10,835 nt of DNA from Larix sibirica. Lineage: Eukaryota > Streptophyta > Pinopsida > Pinales > Pinaceae. Shown piece after piece: positions 1-8,147 of this stretch. The position numbers and the translations under genes are program-made. The notes beneath the pieces were generated by a model. That model saw only the letters and a list, made by a program, of their open reading frames with translations. It ran no database searches and had not been told where the DNA came from. How positions within the stretch are numbered: position 1 is the stretch's first letter; every line of letters starts with the position of its first letter. The stretch spans positions 13,289-24,123 of the forward strand of contig NWUY0300013591.1 in assembly GCA_004151065.3 (NCBI GenBank), read 5' to 3'.

Positions 1-600
1 CTTCTTTTGCACATTAATATTAATTGTACAAATTGATCCCATCCAAAGATATTCTAAAACAATATCCACATCATCCATACCGATAGCATAAAATATGAAT
101 GCTACACATATTTATCCATGGTAACCTTCAAATCTTTAAAAACTTCAACATTCTCACCATTAACACGTGTGCTTTTAATCTACTTTGTGGGAACTTGCAA
201 TCTTTTAGCCAAATCAAGATTGATAAAATTATGTTTGCTTCTAGAGTTTATAGAGATAATGACATTTTTTGCTCAATACATCCATGAACATGGAAGAGGA
301 AGTTGTCACATGAAAACAAATCCTTAGTGATTTCTTTGTCATTCTTCATAGCATGATACCACCTATTTAAAAATACATTTTCAAATGTTCCATCTAGAAA
401 TTTGAGTATCTCCTTAGTGTCAAGTCAATGCCACCATTCATTGACATCATTTTTTAGACCAATGATTATAGCGACTCTCCAAAGTTTGGACATCTCATTT
501 ATTTATTCCTCAATACTAGGTCCCTCATCTTTTCCTATGAAAAGTATCTTTCTTTCTATAACTCCTAGGGTTTTGAAGAAAGCCACTTACTTTTGATGGA
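1..600 (-). mobile_element. Decayed Ty3-like retrotransposon interior (gag and aspartic protease remnants)
   Basis: Read on the minus strand, about 600 to 319 gives broken frames resembling plant retrotransposon gag (a stretch around FLDGTFENVFLNRW). About 230 to 4 resembles a retropepsin-like aspartic protease: a segment LDLAKRLQVP, then DVDIVL followed by a Trp-Met pair, the place where Ty3-type proteases carry their second conserved hydrophobic block. The order gag then protease, downstream of the primer binding site at 969-980, is as expected. Stops and at least one frame change between the two parts show it is dead. No CCHC zinc knuckle is visible, and the distance from primer site to protease (about 700 bp) is short, so an internal deletion is likely. 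The element runs off the left edge. The family call rests on motif recall only. Confidence 0.6.
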
Positions 601-968
601 GCGTATTTAAAATGAACATAACTCCCCCAATATTCTCGGAATCTCTATTTTGATCACAATTATGAAATTCCACAGTTCTTATGCATCAATTGAAGTTGGT
701 TTGATTGAAATCTACTAACTCTATCAAAATATATCAGCTATGCAATCTACGCGGTCTTCACTAGAAAAACCCTAAAAATAGTGGTTTTTAAATAAGAGAT
801 AACTTCACTTTCCGAACTCCGTTTTGGAAAATTTTCTTTTGCAATCAATTGTCTTAGAGAGAAGAATTAAGATTCGCAACTAAGTTTCTTTATATTATGC
901 ATAGAAAGTTTCAACAATCAAATTGCAAAACAAGAACAAAATATTCCAATTTTTCAACCTAAGAAGGT

Positions 969-980
969 GCTCTGATACCA
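969..980 (-). other. Retrotransposon primer binding site (initiator-Met tRNA type)
   Basis: The minus strand reads TGGTATCAGAGC, the classic plant LTR-retrotransposon primer binding site complementary to the 3' end of initiator methionine tRNA. It lies between the gag-like remnant and the candidate LTR, as it should for a minus-strand element. Confidence 0.85.
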
Positions 981-987
981 CTAGTAG

Positions 988-1178
988 TGATCATAACCCA
1001 AAAATTGAATCACAAAGATATAGACCCCTTATACTTCACAAATACCAAGAGACATTCACACCATAAAGAACACAATAATGTAGAGAAAAACCCTTAAGGT
1101 AGGGTAACACCATCAAATACTCCTTATGGAAGGAATCACTCCACAAGCCATGCTTGCTACAATACAATACATCAAACA
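988..1178 (-). mobile_element. Candidate 5' LTR of the minus-strand retrotransposon
   Basis: On the minus strand this segment begins TGTTTGATG and ends ATGATCA, so it has TG...CA ends. It is followed by 7 bases and then the primer binding site. It holds a TATAAGG motif on the minus strand at 1027-1033. Its outer end coincides, apart from one ambiguous base, with the point where homology to the other U-box copies starts (1180). Only one LTR is in the window, so the boundaries are inferred from the TG/CA ends, the primer site and the homology break. A length of 191 bp is short for a Ty3 element. Confidence 0.5.
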
Positions 1179-1833
1179 NCTCGTCATGAGCAGCTCTGAT
1201 ATCATTTCCATTGAAGGAAGAATTCCGGGATACATTGTACGAACACTGTTATCTTTTATGGATCTCGAGCCCGACAGTTTCAATTTTAGCTGGTACCTGA
1301 AACAATTGCTCACCTTAGAACGCCTCTCCGAAAGCCATACATTATCCGCGCGCATGTACGATGGAGAAGTCGTTGAGGCGTGTATCATTGTGATGGACCA
1401 GGGAGTTTATTCCATTGAAACTATTCAAGAGACCAAAGAACTAGAAGCGGCTTCCCTGGCAATTAGGACGTGTATGAGCATTCTGGAAAGAGTGTGTCAA
1501 CGTTGTGTACTTGCACGCAGAGAGTTGAAGCGTGAGGTTTCCTCTGAAATAGAGGGGTATTGCGAGTGTCTTCAAGATCATTTGAAAGTTGTGGGGGATT
1601 ATGTTGAAGGCTCCCCCGTCCTTGCCAAATTCTTGGGTGAGCCTGTGAGGCCATTCCGTATCGATCTTACTGAGAATGAGAATAATGATGATGGTATGGG
1701 AGATCTTAGTGAGAATGATGATCTTAGTGAGGATGAGAGTACTGATGATGGTATGGAAGATCTTAGTGAGAATGAAAATAATGATGATGCTATGGAAGAT
1801 CTTAGTGAGAATGAGAATGATGACGATGATTGA
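1126..1833 (+). pseudogene. Truncated U-box/ARM-like gene copy 1 (C-terminal part, fused to LTR sequence and an acidic repeat tail)
   Basis: The open frame encodes up to 235 residues, but only codons from 1180 are gene-derived. These match residues about 231-388 of the intact minus-strand paralogue, including the shared strings WYLKQL, TLERLSES, ILERVC and FLGEP. The first 18 codons, including the only upstream ATG at 1126, come from antisense LTR sequence, so this start is probably not native. The U-box and N-terminal half are absent; they may lie left of the window beyond the retrotransposon. The paralogue's last residues are replaced by an Asp/Glu/Asn-rich tail of about 57 residues made of 13-residue repeats (from 1663). 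One codon holds an ambiguous base (1179). The gene-derived part has no stop or frameshift, so decay is recent or the C-terminal piece is still expressed; I favour a broken gene. Confidence 0.7.
1663..1833 (+). repeat. In-frame 39-bp minisatellite encoding an acidic tail
   Basis: Five units each start GATCTTA(C/G)TGAG: 1663-1701 (39 bp), 1702-1719 (18-bp partial), 1720-1758 (39 bp), 1759-1797 (39 bp) and 1798-1833 (36 bp, ending in the stop TGA). Every unit length is a multiple of three, so the frame is kept and the encoded unit is close to DLSENENNDDGME. The intact paralogue has no such tail. Confidence 0.9.
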
Positions 1834-2255
1834 CAGGATAACATAACAAAGTAGGATCAGACTGCAAAAAAAATTGGTCCTCTTGTTTTAACGTTATTTT
1901 GGGATTAATTTTAACATTTTGTATTTACAGATTTTCAATTGGAAATGGGAAATAGGAATATTTTGGAGGTTAATTTTTGGAATAACTCTGTAAGAAATTT
2001 ATGTGGATATTCTATCCATTTTCAAGGATTTTATAAGACTTCAAGACCGAATGATCTTATGCAATGGTGTCGTTGATGATAGGTGGAGTGTATTTTTTTG
2101 ATAACTTTAAATTCTAATTCAATTAAGTGCACCATTTATTATTAAAATATAATTAATTCTTTTTAGATGTTAACAAACCATCAATATCATGGTTCATTTT
2201 TTATGAAGCTACATTTAAATGAAATTATTATTTTTTTTCTCATATATAAAAATAA
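1834..2255. other. AT-rich spacer without recognised features
   Basis: No credible reading frame, RNA gene or repeat was recognised. It includes a poly-T run near 2231-2239. It would contain the 3' UTR of copy 1 if that is transcribed, but I see no clear polyadenylation signal close to the stop. Confidence 0.4.
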
Positions 2256-2659
2256 CCCAACTTTTAGGTACCATACTAAAATAACATAGCTAACTAATTT
2301 AAGTCCAACAATATGATTCAAGATTAACATATCAAAAAGAAAACACAACCCAACAATGATCATGAGATACCATTAGCTAATCATCAAAGTTTGGGCTCGA
2401 AGCTATGAAGTAATGAAGGTATGATGTTGATCTCTCCTTCTTGATTGTCTCCAACAACTTCCTCATCCCAATTTTTAGGAATCATAGTAAAATAACATAG
2501 CTAATTAGTTTTAAAAGTCTAGCTATATGATTCAAGACTAATATAAAAAAGAGAGCACAATCCAACAATAAACATGAGATACCATAAGCTAATCATTAAA
2601 GTTTGGGCTAGAAGATATAAAGGGTCTCTCCTCCTTGATTGTCTCCAACAACTTCCTTA
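2256..2659. repeat. Imperfect tandem duplication, two units of about 200 bp
   Basis: Unit A (2256-2466) and unit B (2467-2659) start with CCCAA(C/T)TTTTAGG and end with a shared stretch containing TTGATTGTCTCCAACAACTT. Inside both are AAAATAACATAGCTAA, ATATGATTCAAGA, CATGAGATACCAT and AAAGTTTGGGCT, in the same order. Unit B has a deletion of about 18 bp near its end plus scattered substitutions. There is no coding potential. Confidence 0.85.
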
Positions 2660-3357
2660 GATTGTTCTATCTAGCTTTTCTTCTATGCCTTGCTCCTCTT
2701 ACTTGGCCATAGTAAGTGTTCCTTTGAGCGCCCTTTGAATTCTCATTGTTTGTCTTGGACCCCTGCATTAATTAGACTATCATATATTTTTGGTACAACT
2801 ACTCCAATTTGTCAAGAATTTACTTATGTTGTGAGACCGCACTTTCTATATTCATGGCTATGCATGTATTTGTATGCCAATGCATATCAACTTGCTTCAA
2901 ATATTTTATGGCTTTGCTAAACAAAAAATACGTCTAGAACCCAAGGCATCACCTCCTCATCCACTTTTTCGCTGAATGTCCTACCTCTTTTCTCTCTTAC
3001 TCTCTTCTCTATCTCCTCCATTTCTTTAATGAGGCCATATAATGAGGCCATGAGCCCATACTATTTTCACATAATGGCCACTATTTTTAAGTTCACAATT
3101 AATCCACACAAGAATTTGGTGTATGAGATTCCCTTGTTTGTGGGACAAGAGACACTCTCTACCAACGATAGAGGTGTACATATCCCCCCACCTCCTAGGA
3201 GGAAACACATGTTCTTAACCGTTAGGCCCACTCAAACTATACTATAATTTTTCTTTATGTATTTTTTAAATCGAATCTTATTTAAAGTTAAATATTACTA
3301 CTATGATTTCAAACAATCTTAGATACCATGAAAAAGTAACACTAATAAAAAAAACCT
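2660..3357. other. Spacer with a pyrimidine-rich tract
   Basis: No gene was recognised. The plus strand is strongly C/T-rich from about 2948 to 3025, followed by two close copies of AATGAGGCCAT (3026-3036 and 3041-3051). The short frames here (2690-2920 plus, 3026-3208 minus) show no family resemblance. Confidence 0.35.
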
Positions 3358-3526
3358 ATTATTTATTCTTTATAATAAATAATTCTTTTGATGGTACACA
3401 AAATAATAAATTGGAAAACAACTGTCCTGTGAAGTATAGTCACATGACAACTGTTTTCTTTATAACAATTGTTTTCTTTATAATTCATAATAAATAATTG
3501 ATGGTATGAATATTATTTATTCTTTT
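3358..3526. repeat. AT-rich block with repeated palindromes
   Basis: ATTATTTATT (3358-3367) pairs with AATAAATAAT (3374-3383) across 6 bases. The same two words recur in the opposite order at 3489-3498 and 3512-3521 across 13 bases. Both blocks lie next to a TGATGGTA word. Between them sits a short direct repeat of GTTTTCTTTATA (about 3452-3483). It could be a small degenerate MITE-like element, but no clear terminal inverted repeats or target-site duplication were found. Confidence 0.45.
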
Positions 3527-4067
3527 AACCAACTTGTGTTTGTTATGTGACTAGAATAAATCATGCTAGAAACTCAACTAGCAATTCACCTTTACAAAGT
3601 TCCTTAAAGTTAAATATATTTGCATGATCAAAATAAAAAATGATAGCTTTTGTTATCATGGCTTGTTAATTTGTTGTGTGTTTGATTCCTTTGGTTAGTT
3701 TGCTCTGTGTTTTTGTGGGATCTATATGGAGCACTAGCTAATGCCTAGATTGGCATCTTAACTTATTTACTTTGCATGTTGATTATTCATTATGTGTGTA
3801 ATTCTCAAATCAATCGCCTCATTGGTTGGTCTATGTAATAGTGTTATGAATTATTAACTTTGCATGCTGGATTGGTTCTATTTATATTAAATAACGATTG
3901 GAATCATTATTCGGATGCTACAATACTTACAATTCACCATTCACTAGTCAAATGGCAAGTAGATCATGTTATATCTAGTTTAATTGCTTATTTGGTAGAG
4001 TTATGGTGGGAATCCACTGCCACACTTCTAGATACTTTGGACATTGGATTAATGTGCTCATTGCATG
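3527..4067. other. AT-rich spacer without recognised features
   Basis: A 74-codon plus-strand frame at 3860-4084 overlaps the start of copy 2, but its sequence resembles nothing I know and is not in the family's frame. No RNA gene or repeat was recognised. Confidence 0.35.
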
Positions 4068-4724
4068 ACAGTTACAATCTGTGAAACATCTGCACCAACC
4101 AGAAGATCTGTTGTCCGATCTGAGAATGAGGAAGAGAATGGACGTCTGGTTTTCCGAATTCGAGCACGAGCCTCCCTTTTATTCCATTTCCACTCGAGGC
4201 TTCCTTGTTGGGACGACAATGTCTCTAGTGAAGCAGCGCAAGGTATCCCTATTACACGAACTCATGAATGCAATCAAACGCAAACTGTGGCTTCTAAAAA
4301 AACGAAGGCGGCATGTGGTGCGTGATCACGCTCTTGTCGTTCCCACACCCCTTTTCCCAGTTGGTGATCAAATCACTCTCTATCGTTTCATGTGTTGATG
4401 ACTTGTGGTCTACTGATATGCTGACCTTTTTACACGCCTACAGTTCAGGAGTCCTACTTTAATTATCGATCAGGAATCGTACAAACTTAAGAGGCACTAC
4501 AAATGCAAACTGTGGCTTCTAAAGAACGAAGGCGGCATGTGGTGCATGATCACGCTCTTGTCGTGCCCACACCCCTTTTCCCAGTGGGTGATCAAATCAC
4601 TCTCTATCGTTTCATGTGTTGATGACTTGTGGTCTACTGATATGCTGACCTTTTTACAAGCCTACAGTTTAGGAGTCCTACTTTAATTATCGATCAGGAA
4701 TCGTACAAACTTAAGAGGCACTAC
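4068..4724 (+). pseudogene. U-box/ARM-like gene copy 2, middle portion, with an internal tandem duplication
   Basis: The plus strand from about 4077 matches residues ~65-173 of the intact paralogue: a divergent SVKH, then DLRMRKRMDVWFSE, SISTRGFLVG, VKQRK and NAIK...WLLK. Most of the U-box upstream of this is missing. The frame is lost within an A7 run at 4296-4302, where the second copy of the duplicated part has AAAGAA, i.e. one base fewer. In that second copy (4501-4724) the family frame reads WLLKNEGG, LLSCPHP, WVIKSLSIV and VDD, then diverges and stops at a TAA near 4683. Together with the homologous piece at 5739-6226 it probably once formed one gene. Confidence 0.8.
4276..4724 (+). repeat. 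225-bp head-to-tail tandem duplication inside pseudogene copy 2
   Basis: Unit 1 spans 4276-4500 and unit 2 spans 4501-4724. They differ by about seven substitutions and one base of length, the extra A of the A7 run in unit 1. Both end with AAGAGGCACTAC, and unit 2 begins directly after unit 1. The junction joins the end of the unit back to a point inside the gene (AAA(C/T)GCAAACTGTGG). Confidence 0.95.
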
Positions 4725-5738
4725 ACATTGTATGTGTAACTGCTGAAAAAATCCTATCTAAAGTTTTATTCTATGGAATTGGAAATGATTGATAAAAGAA
4801 AAGCATAAAAGTTCTTTGTTCTATGAAAGCATGAAAATATGTTTAACAATAACATCTACTTACTGAAGGAAATAATCTAATTTATAAAACTGAAATTAAA
4901 TTGAAAACAAGGAATGATTAATCTAATAAAGCATGAAAGTTTATACTAAGAAATGCTTTGAAATTTTAATCTAAAACAATGAAAATCACTTATGATTGTT
5001 GAAGTGTAATAAGGAATGTTGAAGTGTTTTAATCTAAGAAATTACGAAAATAACTAATCTAAGCCAAAGTTGGAATGCATCATATCATAAATATGACTAA
5101 ATTGTTCCAATTCATGGAAAGGTAAAGTTGTCTAAACTGTTTTTGCGGAACGCACCTAAATGACTAAAGACGCCATATAATGGAACTACATAAACCGTTA
5201 TACAGAGCTACAGATGAAAACATGAAATTTCCAGAATTCTATTTTAACCAGCAAATGATCTTTTAAACGAAGTACATCTATCTACTGGATCAAAACAAAG
5301 AAATGCTTTTAAACTAATCATAGAGAAAACACAAACTCCTGCTGGACACAATTAGCGGACCCACCTCAAAGCGTGTTACAAGAGATACTCTAAACTATGA
5401 ACTCACAGGTAATATAAAACACAGTTCTTCCATTAAGTTGTTTGAGAATCCTCAGAAATGGGAGACGATCTCGAGTTCCTCTTTCGTTGTTCCATGAGGT
5501 CAACTGGGACTAACTGTGTCGAGCTTTCTTATGTATATGTATAACTTGGGAAGGCGTGATCTGCTATCTTCATAGTTGTCATAAAATCTGTACTTACTTG
5601 CAAATATTAGCTCATTAAAAACATGCTAAGCAAAAGAAAGATTACTACATAACCATCACTCCTTCAAAATCAACTAAAACCATATCCTAATCTACAAAAA
5701 GGGGTGATCTTATGCTTAATTGCTACTCCATAACAGTA
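4725..5738. other. About 1 kb of unrelated AT-rich sequence separating two parts of one pseudogene
   Basis: The flanks match consecutive parts of the intact paralogue (residues to ~173 on the left, from ~216 on the right), but this segment matches neither. The ~42 codons expected between them are missing or unrecognisable. I found no terminal repeats, target-site duplication or transposon protein. An old insertion with an adjacent deletion is the simplest reading; an intron-like origin is less likely because the intact gene has no intron here. Confidence 0.5.
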
Positions 5739-6226
5739 GAATTCGTGAATGAGGCGAACATAGTGTATTACGATTTCCAAAAAGGATTCATAAATTTCAT
5801 GCACGGGCTCGTCATTAGCAGCTCTGATATCATTCCTCCAGCTCTAATATTATTTCCATGGAAGGAAAAATGGGATACATTGTAGAAACACTGGTCAGTT
5901 ATATGGATCCCGTGCCCGACAGTTTCAAATTTAACTGGTACCTGAAACAATTGCTCACCTTAGAATGCATCTCTCAAAGCCATACATTCGTCGTGCGTAT
6001 GTTCCAATGTTCCCTGGATGAGTCATCTGGATCTGTCTCCTTATGGTGGAATCAGGAGTTTCTTCCATTGAAAGAATTCAAGAGACCAAAGAACGTGTGG
6101 CCGCTTCGCTGGCAATTGGGACGTGTATGAGTGTGTCAACGTTGCGTATTTCCACACAGGGAGTTGAGGAATAAGGTTTCCTCTGAAATTCCTGCACAAT
6201 TGTGAGTGTCTTTCCAATCTGAGTGG
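5739..6226 (+). pseudogene. U-box/ARM-like gene copy 2, C-terminal portion, frameshifted
   Basis: It matches residues ~216-356 of the intact paralogue and copy 1. The first frame gives QKGFINFMHGLV and SSSDII. A near-duplicate of ~20 bp (AGCTCT repeated at about 5819 and 5839) then shifts the frame. The next frame (from 5858) carries GYIVETLVSYMDPVPDSF and NWYLKQLLTLE. A further shift lies in the segment after 6000, where the nucleotides still track the paralogues. A 13-bp deletion near 6130 removes the codons for ILER, and a stop at 6128-6130 ends the open frame. Homology fades at about 6226, before the FLGEP region. Clearly a dead gene piece on the same strand as the 4068-4724 portion. Confidence 0.8.
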
Positions 6227-7026
6227 AATAGGCATACTCGGAATGCAACAATAGCAAACAGAAATCACAATATATTGTTACAAGAAAAAATTCAACAAGA
6301 GTTGTGGATAACAGGAACATGCCAATTTAATAACTCCAGATCGATTCAAATCTTATTTTTCAAATATTTAGACAACAACCAATCAAATAAACAAATTCAG
6401 TATATAAAGTCTAGATGCTTTTTATTTACACCATTGTACATTAACAGCTAAAGAACCTACCTAAAAGTTGTCCGTCCTCTGAAGATGAATTGGAGGTACT
6501 ATTATAATCTACAATGAATGTTATTGCTTTGCTATTTAAACGAGAGAAACATAGAAGCCTCGGTGTACCTATTGCAAATAATCCAAGTGGAATATGCATG
6601 AGATTCCATAAGGGAATAGACATTGGATATGCATGAACACATTAAAATGAACTAGTTTTCTAAGTAACATGAAGATGAAAAGTAGTACAAGTATGCACAA
6701 CTATTCGAGAACTAACAAAATATGGTTTCGATACCGGTATAAATTTCATAAAACCTATAAATACTTAAAGGTGAAGTAAACTTACTTAAAAGTCACATGG
6801 TCACATTAATGAATATCCTTTCATAACACCATGATACTTTCACCATAGTAGGTCTTTGTAACCTAACATAAGTTATATGTATGAAACACTATGATATGTT
6901 AAAGGTATAAGTTCATGAAATTAAGTAGAGGGAGCCTAATGAATAAAATCAAAAGGTGGCAGTCCCCATGGAAATTAATCCAAGCTCCATGAAATTAGAA
7001 GGAAACCTTGCATTAGCCATAGTTCC
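6227..7026. other. AT-rich spacer without recognised features
   Basis: No family resemblance was found. A 60-codon minus-strand frame (6441-6623) is the only mildly gene-like stretch: a Ser-rich SNSSSEDGQLL segment followed by a donor-like AG|GTAGGT. There is no second supporting exon. Confidence 0.35.
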
Positions 7027-7030
7027 TGTT

Positions 7031-7065
7031 GGAGGAGCCTAGTTAGCCAAACAACTAGGTCCTCC
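7031..7065. repeat. Inverted repeat (hairpin) near the LTR start
   Basis: GGAGGAGCCTAGTT (7031-7044) pairs with AACTAGGTCCTCC (7053-7065) with one unpaired base and an 8-base loop. Confidence 0.85.
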
Positions 7066-7164
7066 CGACCGACCAACATATGTTCGGCTCGATTAGTCCT
7101 GTCGGTTAGGATAACCAACTGAACACTTATATGAAACTGTAACCGAATAATTGTATGTATCAAA

Positions 7165-7174
7165 TATATAAAAG
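7165..7174 (+). promoter_or_regulatory. TATA box of the candidate LTR
   Basis: TATATAAAAG is a strong TATA-box match in the middle of the proposed LTR, where the U3/R border is expected. Transcription would start around 7195-7205. Confidence 0.5.
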
Positions 7175-7334
7175 GATGGTGAGCCAAGGAAGATATAGAT
7201 GCTTTTGTACATGATTGACATGTTCCTTGTTTTGTCTATTCATTAGACGCTTCTCTTCGTACTATTCTCCGATTAGCGAGCTTGTTTGTAAGATATGCTA
7301 CTTTCCTTTGGAGGTTTTGCATATCTCTACACAT

Positions 7335-7415
7335 ATGAGCACGACTTGCTCTTCCTCTTCGTCTCCCAACCATATTCATGCTCTAATACTAGATGATGTA
7401 GCCAATAAACTATGA
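7335..7415 (+). pseudogene. Start of a Copia-like gag reading frame, truncated
   Basis: An ATG at 7335 opens a 26-codon frame with a Ser/Thr-rich start (MSTTCSSSSSPNH) and then ILDDVANKL before a stop. Copia gag proteins of plants often begin with such a Ser-rich stretch followed by a short segment leading to the first conserved block. Nothing further of the element follows, so it is at best a stub. Alternative: a chance frame. Confidence 0.3.
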
Positions 7416-8072
7416 TTCATTCAAAAGATCTAAAAACCATGCAAACACATGAGAGTGGAAAATTAACTATCTTTTATTCCTACTCCAACACTAATTAGTA
7501 CAATGAAAGTTCAACCCCTTATAACTACTATCTGGTATTTTCGAAAATTGCTAATTTTAGAAAATTCTCGCATGACTCTAAAACTCACCAATAACTAGAG
7601 AAACACTAGTTGTCAACTCACTTTTTATATTAGGTGCATAAACTAAATAATAATTGATACAATTTAAAAAAATCTCACAAAAACACTAAAACCCCAATTT
7701 GAAATACTATATGGAGGAATTTGGCTCCGAACAATCAACACCAATCCCAACAATCTCATATGCCAACATCCTATATAGCAAAACCAACAAGGCCACCATC
7801 CATTTTGACATAAATCATTGAATCCAACCTTTTTGACATTTAACCTTTTGTTTGACATCAATAACAACATTAAGTTTAACATCATAATTGACATCACTGA
7901 GAGCATTAAATCCAACATACTCTACTTAAAAGCATGTAGTAAGGGAAACACAAAAATAGAAGAGTATAACAACAAAAGAGTCAAAGTGTTGCCATCAATG
8001 GCAAAGGGCTCCTTATCTAGGTTATGTGTCTCTTGTATTGCTACTTCTCATAATGTAAACATCGATCAGATT
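7416..8072. other. AT-rich spacer with degenerate short repeats
   Basis: No gene was recognised. Around 7806-7915 there are many loosely spaced copies of TTGACAT / TTAACAT, making low-complexity frames on both strands (Met/Leu-rich on minus, Asn/Ile-rich on plus). Confidence 0.35.
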
Positions 8073-8078
8073 TTTATT
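8073..8078 (-). promoter_or_regulatory. Polyadenylation signal of the intact U-box gene
   Basis: The minus strand reads AATAAA about 70 bases downstream of the stop codon at 8148-8150, a usual distance for a plant near-upstream element. Confidence 0.5.
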
Positions 8079-8147
8079 TACCTAATTATTATTAAGATAC
8101 CAATTATGACAATAACAGAAACACTAATAAATATATTTTCTAAAAAC

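Larger units (their letters stand above)
7027..7331 (+). mobile_element. Candidate Copia-type LTR, plus strand
   Basis: It starts TGTTGGAGG, a start typical of plant Copia LTRs, and can be ended at a CTCTACA at 7325-7331. It contains a strong TATA box, TATATAAAAG (7165-7174), and just inside the left end a near-perfect hairpin. The right boundary is uncertain: no initiator-Met primer binding site follows, and only three bases separate the proposed end from the gag-like ATG. No second LTR is in the window. Confidence 0.45.

Noticed and set aside
99-596. Several plus-strand frames of 60-70 codons
   Set aside because: They lie opposite the gag and protease remnants and read as meaningless sequence; the minus strand explains the region.
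1113-1388. Minus-strand frame of 91 codons over the LTR/copy 1 junction
   Set aside because: Shadow of the plus-strand gene fragment and the LTR; no recognisable protein.
3860-4084. Plus-strand frame of 74 codons just before copy 2
   Set aside because: Not in the family frame and unlike the U-box N-terminus; no recognisable domain.
5500-5660. Minus-strand frame of about 50 codons with a protein-like composition (FYDNYEDSRSRLPK)
   Set aside because: Length is within chance expectation, there is no ATG-to-stop gene structure and no family match; noted only as a possible lost exon.
6441-6623. Minus-strand frame with a Ser-rich segment and a donor-like AG|GTAGGT
   Set aside because: Could be an exon, but no start context, acceptor or partner exon can be supported.
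7664-7918. Met/Leu-rich minus-strand frame of 84 codons
   Set aside because: Its N-terminal half is produced by degenerate TGACAT-type repeats; low complexity, not a gene.
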